Positions 1 through 7,907 of a stretch of DNA of 64,000 nucleotides are shown here, piece by piece. Position 1 is the stretch's first letter, and the number at the start of each line of letters is the position of its first letter. The stretch is from an uncultured Cytophagales bacterium. GTDB lineage: Bacteria; Bacteroidota; Bacteroidia; Cytophagales; Cyclobacteriaceae. The notes under the pieces were generated by a model. It saw only the letters and a list, made by a program, of their open reading frames with translations. It ran no database searches and was not told where the DNA came from. The DNA lies in the NCBI GenBank assembly GCA_913057175.1, contig CAJXNP010000004.1, positions 248,001-312,000 on the forward strand. The letters run 5' to 3'. The position numbers were made by a program, and so were the translations under genes.

Positions 1-539
1 TGAAAAATTTATTAATCATCCTAACCATTTTCTGTGTTTCAGGTGCATATGCACAAGGCCAGCTTCAAAATGAAGCATCTGGAAATATTACTTATGCATC
101 CGGACATGTAATGCAACTGGCAGAAGCTTTTCCTGCTGACAAGTATTCCTGGGTTCCTATGGAAGGTGTAAGGTCAACTGCAGGTGTATTTGCACACATC
201 ATTAGTGCTAATTACTTCTTTGCTTCCAAGCTTGGAGCAACCATCCCTGAAGGTGTGAACATGCAAACACTTGAGCAGGATCTTACTGAAAAAGAAGATA
301 TTCAGGCTGAATTAAAACAATCCTATGACGTTTTGTTGGGTGCGATTATGGAAACCAAAGATGATGCTCTTGCTGAAACAGTTGAGTATCCATTTCCTGG
401 AGAGTTTACCAACATGAGCTCCATTCTGATCGCGCTATCTCACACAAATGAACATCTGGGTCAGCTGATCGCTTATGCAAGAATGAATGGCATTACACCT
501 CCCTGGAGCATGGCAATGGAAGAAGGAGAAGGTGACTAA
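1..539 (+). CDS. DinB-family protein with signal peptide (start codon clipped)
   Basis: The reading frame is open from the first base. The window begins with tg, and adding one upstream A gives an ATG that starts a signal peptide reading MKNLLIILTIFCVSGAYAQG, so the true start is one base outside the window and not the internal Met at 111. The mature protein is a DinB/YfiT-like four-helix protein: an early FAHIISANYFF helix carries one metal-ligand-type His, and the C-terminal HTNEHLGQLIAYARMNG followed by PPWS is the usual DinB closing motif. Family members bind a divalent metal through three His; some are thiol-dependent transferases, but most have no known substrate. A signal peptide suggests a periplasmic location. 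The gene is followed by a good terminator, so it ends its transcript. Family assignment is firm; function is unknown. Confidence 0.8.
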   Translation, partial: KNLLIILTIFCVSGAYAQGQLQNEASGNITYASGHVMQLAEAFPADKYSWVPMEGVRSTAGVFAHIISANYFFASKLGATIPEGVNMQTLEQDLTEKEDIQAELKQSYDVLLGAIMETKDDALAETVEYPFPGEFTNMSSILIALSHTNEHLGQLIAYARMNGITPPWSMAMEEGEGD

Positions 540-567
540 TTGAAAAACTTACTTACTGAATGAAAAT

Positions 568-592
568 TGCCGGCATCAATCCGGCATTTTTT
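568..592 (+). terminator. Rho-independent terminator of the DinB gene
   Basis: A 6-bp GC-rich stem (TGCCGG at 568-573 with CCGGCA at 581-586) closes a 7-nt loop and is followed directly by six T. It sits 29 bases after the DinB stop and before the convergent GH3 gene. Confidence 0.8.
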
Positions 593-659
593 GTATAAAA
601 GCCAATCACCTAATTTGAAAAGTCTCCCTTTCAGTAGTATTTAAACTTCACTATTTTTT

Positions 660-2534
660 TTATTCATAGGATAATCCAAATCCGAATGGATACAATGGAT
701 CTTTTGAATCATAGGGAACATCCTCTTTTTGATTTCTCACAGCATCCATGGAGGAAGGTAATTCAAAAGGAAGTTTTCCTTCCGGTTTCGCATTTCCGAA
801 AACTATATCTAACAATGCCTCATCACTTGCGCCATAATTTGCGACCAAGGCTTTGGCACTTTCGGAAATTTCTGGAATGACTGCGGGGCGGTCGAGGTAA
901 ATATCCACAATCGTCGGAACAGCATTCAAAACCATCAAAATGCTATCTTTTTTTCCACCTTTGAAATCAAGGTCCCCATGATGAAAACCTCTGGCAAAGA
1001 AGTTGTCTGTTTCCACCGGAATCCACGGTGTTTTTAGCCGTATAATTGCCAGATCGGCGTCCTGCGGATTAGCCACAATTCTTCCATATTTTGAAGCCGT
1101 TAATGAATCAACACCATCCAGGTAAAGTTTCAAACCTTCTTTTACAGGTAATACACTATCCTCATTTTTTAGTAAGGTAAATGCTCGCCTTTGAGCAGTA
1201 TTTCCCGCTTCTACAAACTCTTCTTTTCCGACCGTTTGTAAAGCTTTTTCGACATCTATGAATGGGTTGTCAAATAAGCCTAATTCGAATTTCTGTCTCA
1301 GCAGTCTTCGTATTGATTCATCGATTCGATCTTCCGACAAGGAGCCTTTTTTGACCAGGCTTGTGATATGTTCAGGGCAATTTTCACCACCAAATTGGTC
1401 CACTCCGGCATTGACAATCTTCAATACCCGTTCCGCTTCCGTTAAATCCTCAGCTCCCCAGGCCCGCGCCGGCCAGATTACAGGCCCCATATGAGTATCA
1501 GTAATCAACCCCCAATCTGTGCAGACAACACCTTCATAATTGTATTTATCCCGAAGCAAACCGGTAATAATATCTTTGTTGTAGGCGAAGGCAACGTTTT
1601 CAGTGGTTTGATCAACAGGCACCCCATAGTATGGCATAATGGAGGCAGTATTTGCTTCAAAAGCAGCTTCGAATGGAATGATGTGATATTCAAAATTGTC
1701 ACCGGGATATACCTGGCCTTTTTGAAATTCAAAATGAGAATCCAAACCATCTTTTTGTGGTCCACCACCAGAAAAGTGTTTGGTCATACAAGCTACGCTA
1801 TTGGGCCCCAATTCTTCTCCCTGGAAACCGAGAATGTAGGCCTTTGTCAGTTTCGCTGAGAGATTTGCATCTTCTCCAAATGTTCCGCTAATCCGGGGCC
1901 ACCTTGGCTCAGTTGCCAGGTCAGCCATCGGGTGGAGGGCGATTCGGATCCCAAGCGCCAGATATTCTTGTCGTGCCATATCACCATGCCTTCTCATTAA
2001 CTCCTCATCACCTATTGCTGCAAAACCCAACTGCTCTGGCCATTGGCTGAACCCCTGCGCTTCCATGGAAAAAATATTTTCACTAAATGCATTTCTCGGA
2101 TCGGAGGCTAATGAAACCGGAATGCCCAATCTTGTGCTGTCAATGACGTATTGTTGAATATTGTTGTACCATTTTGTAAGCGCTTCAATACCAGGGATTC
2201 CCCAAATATTGAAATGGTTCATTTGATTGTTTTTGATGTATTGCAGCGCCTGTTGTCCAAATTCTCGTCCTTCAGCAGGTTTGATATCTATTGAACCGTC
2301 CTTGTTTATCCTAACACCGTTGATGAACATCACTCCGGCTTTTTCTTCCAATGTCATTTGACTGAGAAGGTCTTCCACTCGATCATCGATGTTTTGCGTA
2401 GAATCTTCATAAACATCCATCTTACCATTTTTATTCAAATCACGGTAAGAGCCAATATCCTTTGAGCCTGAGTTACAGGCTGTCAAAAATGCGAAAACTG
2501 CCGATATAAAAAATCCAGATTGTATTTTTCTCAT
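660..2534 (-). CDS. GH3 family exo-beta-glycosidase lipoprotein
   Basis: This 624-residue protein begins with a lipoprotein signal peptide (lipobox FLTAC, Cys20), so it is probably tethered in the periplasm or outer membrane. The GH3 TIM-barrel spans about 55-410: MTLEEKAG at 60-67, the LGIRIALHPMADL stretch near 194, CMTKHF near 250, and the nucleophile motif VVCTDWG with Asp340. The alpha/beta sandwich follows to about 600 and ends in YPFGFGLSYE. It lacks the C-terminal fibronectin-like domain seen in many GH3 enzymes, including the one at the right end of this window. GH3 enzymes usually remove terminal beta-glucosyl or beta-xylosyl residues. The exact substrate cannot be read from sequence. 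It is monocistronic and convergent with the DinB gene. A short inverted repeat lies just upstream of the start. Confidence 0.9.
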   Translation of the reverse strand: MRKIQSGFFISAVFAFLTACNSGSKDIGSYRDLNKNGKMDVYEDSTQNIDDRVEDLLSQMTLEEKAGVMFINGVRINKDGSIDIKPAEGREFGQQALQYIKNNQMNHFNIWGIPGIEALTKWYNNIQQYVIDSTRLGIPVSLASDPRNAFSENIFSMEAQGFSQWPEQLGFAAIGDEELMRRHGDMARQEYLALGIRIALHPMADLATEPRWPRISGTFGEDANLSAKLTKAYILGFQGEELGPNSVACMTKHFSGGGPQKDGLDSHFEFQKGQVYPGDNFEYHIIPFEAAFEANTASIMPYYGVPVDQTTENVAFAYNKDIITGLLRDKYNYEGVVCTDWGLITDTHMGPVIWPARAWGAEDLTEAERVLKIVNAGVDQFGGENCPEHITSLVKKGSLSEDRIDESIRRLLRQKFELGLFDNPFIDVEKALQTVGKEEFVEAGNTAQRRAFTLLKNEDSVLPVKEGLKLYLDGVDSLTASKYGRIVANPQDADLAIIRLKTPWIPVETDNFFARGFHHGDLDFKGGKKDSILMVLNAVPTIVDIYLDRPAVIPEISESAKALVANYGASDEALLDIVFGNAKPEGKLPFELPSSMDAVRNQKEDVPYDSKDPLYPFGFGLSYE

Positions 2535-2562
2535 TTTATGATTTCGGTTTGTAATAAATTTT

Positions 2563-2585
2563 CATTGTGGTAATTTGACACAATG
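2563..2585. promoter_or_regulatory. Inverted repeat upstream of GH3, possible operator
   Basis: CATTGTG at 2563-2569 and CACAATG at 2579-2585 form a perfect 7-bp inverted repeat with a 9-base spacer, about 30-50 bases upstream of the GH3 start codon. The position suits an operator. There is no second copy in the window to support it. Confidence 0.25.
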
Positions 2586-2819
2586 TAGGGAGTTTCTGTG
2601 AGAAATAAAATTCAAATGAAATGGGGCGGTGTCTTTTAAAAATCCGGGATTATCGAATAAGTCTTATTTTAGAAAATAGAAAAATATCGCTTTGTCCATT
2701 CGGGGGTAAAGGCACTCTCCTTAAAAAAGTAATATTAAAGTCTTTCAAATCGGTATTTTTCAACTGGAAAACTTAAAATTCTACTATTTTATTGCATTTA
2801 TGTTTGTATAGAGAAGTGA

Positions 2820-3566
2820 ATGCAAATATTGTCAAAAAATATCCGTTTATTTGTCAACTTAAAATTGTTCAGGATGAGAGGGCTAGCAATATTGTTTTTA
2901 CTTATTATTTTCACCAAACCAACCTATTCCCATTCCAACGATTTATTTACCACAATTGAGCCCGGCAGTGAAGAAATTGAAATTACGTCCAAATCAATTT
3001 ATGATCAGATAGGGGACGAATCGCTGAATTTTGAGGCTTTCCAACTTGCTTACAAGGGATGGGTTGAGCTTAAAGACTCTTTGGATTTAAAAGATCAGAT
3101 TTTAACAGTTATTGACTTCAGTCAACCTTCGACAAATAAAAGGTTTTACCTGGTCGATCTGCAACAGCGAAAAATATTGTTTCAGGATTATGTAGCTCAT
3201 GGCAAGAATACAGGAAATTTGTGGGCAAAGAGTTTTTCCAATATTCCCAATAGTAATCAAAGTAGCCTTGGCTTCTACAAAACAGCGGAAACCTATCACG
3301 GCAAGCACGGCCTTTCCTTACGCCTGGATGGGCTGGAAAAGGGGATTAATCATTTGGCTCGACAGAGAGCGATTGTCATACATGCTGCGGACTATGCAGA
3401 AGAATCTTTCATCAAAAAGTATGGGAGATTGGGCCGAAGTTTCGGCTGCCCGGCACTACCTTCAGGAAATTATCAACGCATCATTAGTCAAATAAAAGAG
3501 GGGACCCTTCTGTATATTTATTTTCCGCAAAAGGAATATTTGAGTAAATCCACGGTTTTGAATTAG
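2820..3566 (+). CDS. Murein L,D-transpeptidase catalytic-domain protein (YkuD_2 type)
   Basis: A 248-residue secreted protein. Two starts are possible: ATG at 2820, or ATG at 2874, which gives a more compact signal peptide (MRGLAILFLLIIFTKPTYS). A TATGTTTG box at 2799-2806 lies so close to 2820 that the second start may be the real one. The catalytic domain covers about 100-240: FYLVDLQQRKILF, HGKNTG, SSLGFYKT, then AIVIHAADYAEESF and the active-site signature SFGCPAL with Cys210 (numbered from 2820). This matches the YkuD_2 branch of L,D-transpeptidases, which use Cys and His on peptidoglycan stem peptides. It is followed 40 bases later by a second, unrelated-length L,D-transpeptidase, and the two probably form a cell-wall operon. 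Confidence 0.85.
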   Translation: MQILSKNIRLFVNLKLFRMRGLAILFLLIIFTKPTYSHSNDLFTTIEPGSEEIEITSKSIYDQIGDESLNFEAFQLAYKGWVELKDSLDLKDQILTVIDFSQPSTNKRFYLVDLQQRKILFQDYVAHGKNTGNLWAKSFSNIPNSNQSSLGFYKTAETYHGKHGLSLRLDGLEKGINHLARQRAIVIHAADYAEESFIKKYGRLGRSFGCPALPSGNYQRIISQIKEGTLLYIYFPQKEYLSKSTVLN

Positions 3567-3606
3567 TTAAATCCTTATTTTGGATTTTTGTATGTAAAAC
3601 CAGAAT

Positions 3607-5286
3607 ATGAGATTTCTTTTTGTCCCTGCGTTTGTATTGACTATTGCTTACACTTCCTTTCTTGATTTCACACCATCTGAAAGGAATTTTCAGCATTCTT
3701 CTCGTCAACATCAACTGCCTGATCAAACATACGAGCAGGCAGTTCAGGAAAGTATTCGCGAGCATATGGGTAAGCTTATTGATCATCAAACTGTCGATCT
3801 TGACGGCCAAAAGATCATTGGAAATAGTGTCTTACTCAATCTTTATAAAAATGTTGATTTCCAACCTGTCTGGAGTGAAGCTCAAAACCGTAAAGATCTG
3901 ATCAAGATTTTGGAAGACTCCCATTATGAAGGGCTGAATCCAAAGGACTATCACATTGATTATTTAAAAGAATATGAAGAATTAACAGAAGGTGATTTAA
4001 GCATCGAACCCGATTTGACAGCCAGGTCTGACATTTTCATGACCAATGCAATCCTGACTTATGCTCATCACCTCATTCAGGGAAAGGTTCATCCTGTTCA
4101 GCTCGACCCTAACTGGAATTACAGCTACAGACCATTGCCAGATAGTGCGGAATTCCTCTTGCTTAAAAGGTTAAAAAGCCAAACGTTAGAAAAGGGGATT
4201 GACAATATAAGATCTGATCTTCCGATGTATCAGCGTCTCAGGTATTGGTTTGCACATTATGATTCGCTGAAAAGAACAGGAGGCACCATTGATAAAATTG
4301 AATATCCTGGAAAGCCATTAAGGTTAGGTGATTCATCTGCGATGGTAGCTAGTATCAAAAGACAATTGGCAAACTATGGCTACTCATTTCCAACTCTGGG
4401 GCATAATAAATTTGGAAATGAGCTGGAAGAAGTACTAAAGGAGTTTCAGAGGCATTATGGATTGCAAGACGATGGTATCGCTGGAAAAAATACGTTTGAA
4501 GCCCTCAATATGTCAATTGATGAACGATTGGATGTTCTAAGGGTAAATATGGAAAGGTGCCGATGGATCAACAATGATCTTCCAAAGGAGTTTTTATTGG
4601 TTAATATAGCTGACTACCAATTATATATTTTCAGAAACCGGAAAATTGATTACCATAGCAGAGTAGTAGTTGGAAAGGAACATCATGAGACGCCAATTTT
4701 TACGTCAAAGATCCAATACGTTGTATTTAATCCGACATGGACGTTACCATATTCCATCGCATCCAAGGAGATCTTGCCTCATTTAAAAAGGGACTCTCAT
4801 TATCTTCAAAACAGAAACATGACTCTTCTGAAAGGAGGTTCTGAAATTGACCCTAATCATGTGGATTTCAGTCAGTATTCCGAACGATATTTTCCCTACA
4901 CCATCCGACAGGAGCCAGGTCCACACAACGCCCTTGGCCGAATGAAATTTATTTTTCCCAACCACTTTTCTGTTTACCTTCACGACACTCCCTCTAAATC
5001 ATATTTTGAACAATCCCAGCGCGCATTCAGCCATGGATGTGTAAGGGTTCAAAATCCCCAAATTCTTGCTGAACAATTACTTGGTAATAAAGGTTTCGAC
5101 GGGGCTAAAATATCAGATGTCTTGAAGTCAGAAAAGACACAAACCGTTTACTTGAAAGAGCCTATGCCAGTGATGCTGATGTATTGGACTTGCTATGAAA
5201 GCAAACGTGATGGCAGGATGTATTTTTACAGGGATATATACGGTCGTGATTCGAAGATTTTACATGAGCTAAGTAAATCCCTCTGA
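3607..5286 (+). CDS. L,D-transpeptidase, YcbB/LdtD family
   Basis: A 559-residue protein with an N-terminal hydrophobic export signal. It follows the layout of YcbB-type enzymes: a scaffold region with LYKNVDFQPVWSE near 80-90, a peptidoglycan-binding domain around 240-310 (LRLGDSSAMVASIKRQL and LQDDGIAGKNTFEALN), then the YkuD catalytic domain at about 325-500. The catalytic stretch includes LVNIADYQLYIF, PHNALGRMKFIFPN, YLHDTP and SHGCVRVQNP with Cys478. These enzymes make 3-3 cross-links between diaminopimelate residues or attach proteins to the wall in the periplasm. Its stop is 6 bases from the stop of the convergent membrane-protein gene. The family call is firm. Confidence 0.92.
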   Translation: MRFLFVPAFVLTIAYTSFLDFTPSERNFQHSSRQHQLPDQTYEQAVQESIREHMGKLIDHQTVDLDGQKIIGNSVLLNLYKNVDFQPVWSEAQNRKDLIKILEDSHYEGLNPKDYHIDYLKEYEELTEGDLSIEPDLTARSDIFMTNAILTYAHHLIQGKVHPVQLDPNWNYSYRPLPDSAEFLLLKRLKSQTLEKGIDNIRSDLPMYQRLRYWFAHYDSLKRTGGTIDKIEYPGKPLRLGDSSAMVASIKRQLANYGYSFPTLGHNKFGNELEEVLKEFQRHYGLQDDGIAGKNTFEALNMSIDERLDVLRVNMERCRWINNDLPKEFLLVNIADYQLYIFRNRKIDYHSRVVVGKEHHETPIFTSKIQYVVFNPTWTLPYSIASKEILPHLKRDSHYLQNRNMTLLKGGSEIDPNHVDFSQYSERYFPYTIRQEPGPHNALGRMKFIFPNHFSVYLHDTPSKSYFEQSQRAFSHGCVRVQNPQILAEQLLGNKGFDGAKISDVLKSEKTQTVYLKEPMPVMLMYWTCYESKRDGRMYFYRDIYGRDSKILHELSKSL

Positions 5287-5292
5287 TTTGGA

Positions 5293-5982
5293 TCAATATA
5301 TGAAAGGAATAAATCTGGAAGTTCTTTTTTGATAATTCCTGAATTGGTCACCATATTTGGACTCCAGATAATCATCCAGTTTAGGAATGTTGTAAAATAC
5401 AAAAAAGCCTAAGAGAAATAACGGGATCGTCACTGACCACCAATTCCGGCTGATGATGGCATATCCACTTACCCATAAAAAGTCTCCAAAGTAATTGATA
5501 TGCATGGAGTATTTGAAAAGTCCTTCCGTATAAAGTTTCCCTTTATTTTCAGGTTTCTTTTTCCATTTATTACGCTGCAACTCTGAATAGGTGTTAATGA
5601 TTGAACCCAGCAAGAAGATGAAAATACCGAGGTAATCAATAGAGGTGATTGGAATATTGCTATCGATGGTTAACAATGCAAATCCAACATAGTAAAGGGC
5701 AAAGGCAAATGTCACACTGAATACTTCCTCAAAAGGCATCTCTCTTTTGAGCAGATAAAACATCATGAATGCAAATCTGATAAATACGACAATGGTGAAT
5801 GTAAATGTGATCAGCCTTCTATGGTAGTTTCCTTCAGGAAATGGCAATCCCATCCAACTGTAAATGGTATTGCCCAGATCCCTGAAAAGAATCAAATAAA
5901 CCAGGTAAATCAGAATTAGTTCAGAAAGATTTAGGATTAATTTTTGCGGAATACTTTTAGATTTTTTACTGTATAGATCCAT
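5293..5982 (-). CDS. DUF1295/ICMT-like integral membrane protein
   Basis: A 229-residue polytopic membrane protein with about six hydrophobic segments. The C-terminal half (FKYSMHINYFGDFLWVSGY near 155-173, and KLDDYLESKYGDQFRNYQKR near 200-220) matches the pattern shared by DUF1295 proteins, isoprenylcysteine methyltransferases and steroid 5-alpha-reductase C-termini, where this part binds a cofactor next to the membrane. The reaction is unknown; a small-molecule methyltransferase or a reductase is possible. It starts 2 bases after the stop of the TetR gene, so the two are co-transcribed and the TetR protein probably controls it. Confidence 0.7.
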   Translation of the reverse strand: MDLYSKKSKSIPQKLILNLSELILIYLVYLILFRDLGNTIYSWMGLPFPEGNYHRRLITFTFTIVVFIRFAFMMFYLLKREMPFEEVFSVTFAFALYYVGFALLTIDSNIPITSIDYLGIFIFLLGSIINTYSELQRNKWKKKPENKGKLYTEGLFKYSMHINYFGDFLWVSGYAIISRNWWSVTIPLFLLGFFVFYNIPKLDDYLESKYGDQFRNYQKRTSRFIPFIY

Positions 5983-5984
5983 GC

Positions 5985-6572
5985 TTAGGGAAGCTGCCTG
6001 ATGTATGCAATTACTTTAAGTTCCATTTCATCGAGAGGGTATTTTTCTTTATAGATCAATAGGTAGTGCCACGCGATACCATCGATCATCGCGCCTATTG
6101 TAAGCGCTTCAATCCTTGGGTATTGAACATTCAGGTTGCTTAGGGATACTTCCATGTCCTGTACAATCACCTTGATGAAGGATGCAAGTGATTGTTTTAC
6201 CTCTTTTGAAAAGGATGGCTGGGAGAGAAGTGGCATGATCAGGCTATAAAAATCTTTTTTTTCTTTAAGCAATTTGAATGTAGACCGAATTAAGGTTTCC
6301 AATCTTTTTTTGGGCTCTTTTTCATCTTCCATTGCTGACATGAAACCGATCATCTCGGATGAAACCTGATGAATGATCTCCTGAAGGATTGCATCCTTGC
6401 TTTCAAAATAATTGTAGATCAGACCTTTTGCCACACCCGCTTTATCAGCGATTTGACTCACGGAAACAACGTGGTATCCCTGACTGGAAAACAGCTCTAC
6501 AGCTGCCTGAAAGATCTTTTTCTTGCTTTTTGCTCTTATTTGTTCGTATTGTTGACTGGTTCGTGGAGACAT
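5985..6572 (-). CDS. TetR/AcrR family transcriptional regulator
   Basis: The protein begins MSPRTSQQYEQIRAKSKKKI from the ATG at 6572. The frame stays open up to a TTG at 6629, but that extension runs through a probable operator and adds residues not typical of the family. The N-terminal HTH is classical: IFQAAVELFSSQGYHVVSVS, then QIADKAGVAKGLIYNYFESKDAIL, with GLIYNYF as recognition helix. The helical C-terminal half (about 70-195) should bind a ligand and dimerise. It forms an operon with the DUF1295-like membrane gene (2-base gap) and likely represses itself and that gene until a lipophilic ligand binds. The ligand is unknown. Confidence 0.9.
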   Translation of the reverse strand: MSPRTSQQYEQIRAKSKKKIFQAAVELFSSQGYHVVSVSQIADKAGVAKGLIYNYFESKDAILQEIIHQVSSEMIGFMSAMEDEKEPKKRLETLIRSTFKLLKEKKDFYSLIMPLLSQPSFSKEVKQSLASFIKVIVQDMEVSLSNLNVQYPRIEALTIGAMIDGIAWHYLLIYKEKYPLDEMELKVIAYIRQLP

Positions 6573-6589
6573 CCTATGAATATTATGAT

Positions 6590-6603
6590 TGACTAGTCGG
6601 TCA
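6590..6603. promoter_or_regulatory. Probable TetR autoregulatory operator
   Basis: TGACTAGTCGGTCA is an imperfect dyad (TGAC-N6-GTCA) overlapping the perfect 8-bp palindrome GACTAGTC at 6591-6598. It resembles the TGAC-YRGTCA-type sites bound by many TetR repressors and lies 18-31 bases upstream of the TetR ATG, where binding would block transcription. Binding itself is inferred. Confidence 0.55.
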
Positions 6604-6679
6604 TTAATTTCTTTACGAAGGTAGTCCAAATGGATTGAAAATAAAAGTAAACCGAGTAGGAGAATGGAATTAAATTATT

Positions 6680-7141
6680 TCACAGATCTTTCGTAAAAAC
6701 TACCAAATGTTTACACTGGATGCCGTTTTCGAAGATGGGTTTCTGGTAGTTATTGGTGAACCAGTCTTTTTTAATGTGACTAAATTCAAAGCCCTTTTTC
6801 TGGTAGAGGTAAAATTGCTGGATACTGGAATTCCCAGTGCCAATCTGGATTTCGTGATATCCGCTATCTTTGGCAAAATTTATCGCATTTTCCAATAAAA
6901 ATGTTCCGATCTTCTGCTTTTGAAATTCTATATCAACTGCCAGATTTTTAATTTCAATAAGATCAGAAGAATGGTCTACCAGAACAATTGAACCTACAAC
7001 AAAACCTTCCAATTCAGCTAAAAAAATCCTGGAATGATCAATGTATTTGCGAATCATTTGTTCTTCCGGATCTGCAAGCTTTAACAGATCGATAGGAATT
7101 TCCTCATTATCAAAAAGGGCCCTGAATACTAAATTTTTCAA
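6680..7141 (-). CDS. GNAT family N-acetyltransferase
   Basis: A 153-residue cytoplasmic protein, apparently starting at TTG (7141), since no ATG lies near the conserved N-terminus. The GNAT fold is visible: a beta-strand FLAELEGFVVGSIVLVDH near 38-55, then IKNLAVDIEFQKQKIGTFLL (about 83-102), whose QKQKIGTFLL segment is motif A, a variant of the acetyl-CoA-binding R/QxxGxG/A loop in which the last glycine is replaced by Thr. The C-terminal FYLYQKKGFEFSHIKKDWF is the usual motif B. The substrate is unknown; these enzymes acetylate amines of small molecules or proteins. It stands alone, between the TetR gene and a small membrane protein gene. Confidence 0.8.
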   Translation of the reverse strand: MKNLVFRALFDNEEIPIDLLKLADPEEQMIRKYIDHSRIFLAELEGFVVGSIVLVDHSSDLIEIKNLAVDIEFQKQKIGTFLLENAINFAKDSGYHEIQIGTGNSSIQQFYLYQKKGFEFSHIKKDWFTNNYQKPIFENGIQCKHLVVFTKDL

Positions 7142-7355
7142 TATTGGTTAGTGATTTTTTTGTAGGAAATCAAAATTATAGGAATCTGGATCAATGACAA
7201 ATATGAATAGCAGAACTTTTCGGAACGAATGAAATAAAAACATTATTGGGCATTCAATAATGTAGTATGCCTTTGCCAACTGCCAACTGCTTTTTGCCAA
7301 CTTTTCTTTGGCAATTTGATCAAAAAAGGAAACCCATCACTAACCGTTTGTTTAT

Positions 7356-7802
7356 CTATTTCTCGCTTCCTTCAGTTTTCTCGTCCAGCGCTCCTTTCCA
7401 GTATGATTGCTGTTGCTTCACGATAGTCTGGTATTCTTTTGACAATTCCCGAAGCCTTTCTTCATCCATCCCGGAGGTTTTTTCAAATTCGAACCGAAAC
7501 CTCAGTTCTTTCAATTGTTGTTCGATTACTTTGTTTTGGATCCAGTATTCTTCGACATTCCAAAACGTCATCAGCGAAGTCAGCGCAGTAACAATTGCCC
7601 CAATAACCAATGCTGTGTTTTTTTGAATGGTGATAAATTCCAGGTCGAGCTGGAGGCCTAATACGATCGTTGAGAGTGCGGATAAAGCTACCAGTGAATA
7701 TTTATATCTTCTGACGAGGATAAACATCCGTTTCCGTTGCCAGGTGAAGAGATTGATGCTTTCATTGAGCTTATCCTCGAATAGTGCGATTACTTCTTTC
7801 AT
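7356..7802 (-). CDS. Small two-TM protein resembling SLATT/DUF4231 domains
   Basis: From the ATG at 7802 the protein has 148 residues (MKEVIALFEDK...); a longer reading from TTG at 7829 seems less likely. It has an amphipathic N-terminal segment, WQRKRMFILVRRYKY, TM1 (about 35-55, SLVALSALSTIVLGLQL), TM2 (about 64-84, TALVIGAIVTALTSLMTFW), then a charged helix (WIQNKVIEQQLKELRFRFEF). That arrangement is the one seen in DUF4231 and SLATT domains, two-TM modules predicted to act as membrane effectors when paired with nucleotide-signalling proteins. No CD-NTase, SLOG or other defence partner is next to it, so a defence role is not supported here. Family assignment is moderate. Confidence 0.5.
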   Translation of the reverse strand: MKEVIALFEDKLNESINLFTWQRKRMFILVRRYKYSLVALSALSTIVLGLQLDLEFITIQKNTALVIGAIVTALTSLMTFWNVEEYWIQNKVIEQQLKELRFRFEFEKTSGMDEERLRELSKEYQTIVKQQQSYWKGALDEKTEGSEK

Positions 7803-7907
7803 GTTAAATGAGTTTGTTGTTTGAGACAAATGCGGGATGAACTTAAAAATAAAATCGCAAAAAACAGCTTTTTAGTTAGTTCGTGATATTACGTCGGAAA
7901 TTTGATG

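Noticed and set aside
1491-1859. 122-codon + strand frame inside the GH3 gene
   Set aside because: Antisense shadow of a well-supported GH3 coding sequence.
7270-7320. GCCAACT-repeat and TTGCCAA/TTGGCAA hairpin
   Set aside because: No T run on the side that would terminate the minus-strand gene; short and not repeated elsewhere in the window.
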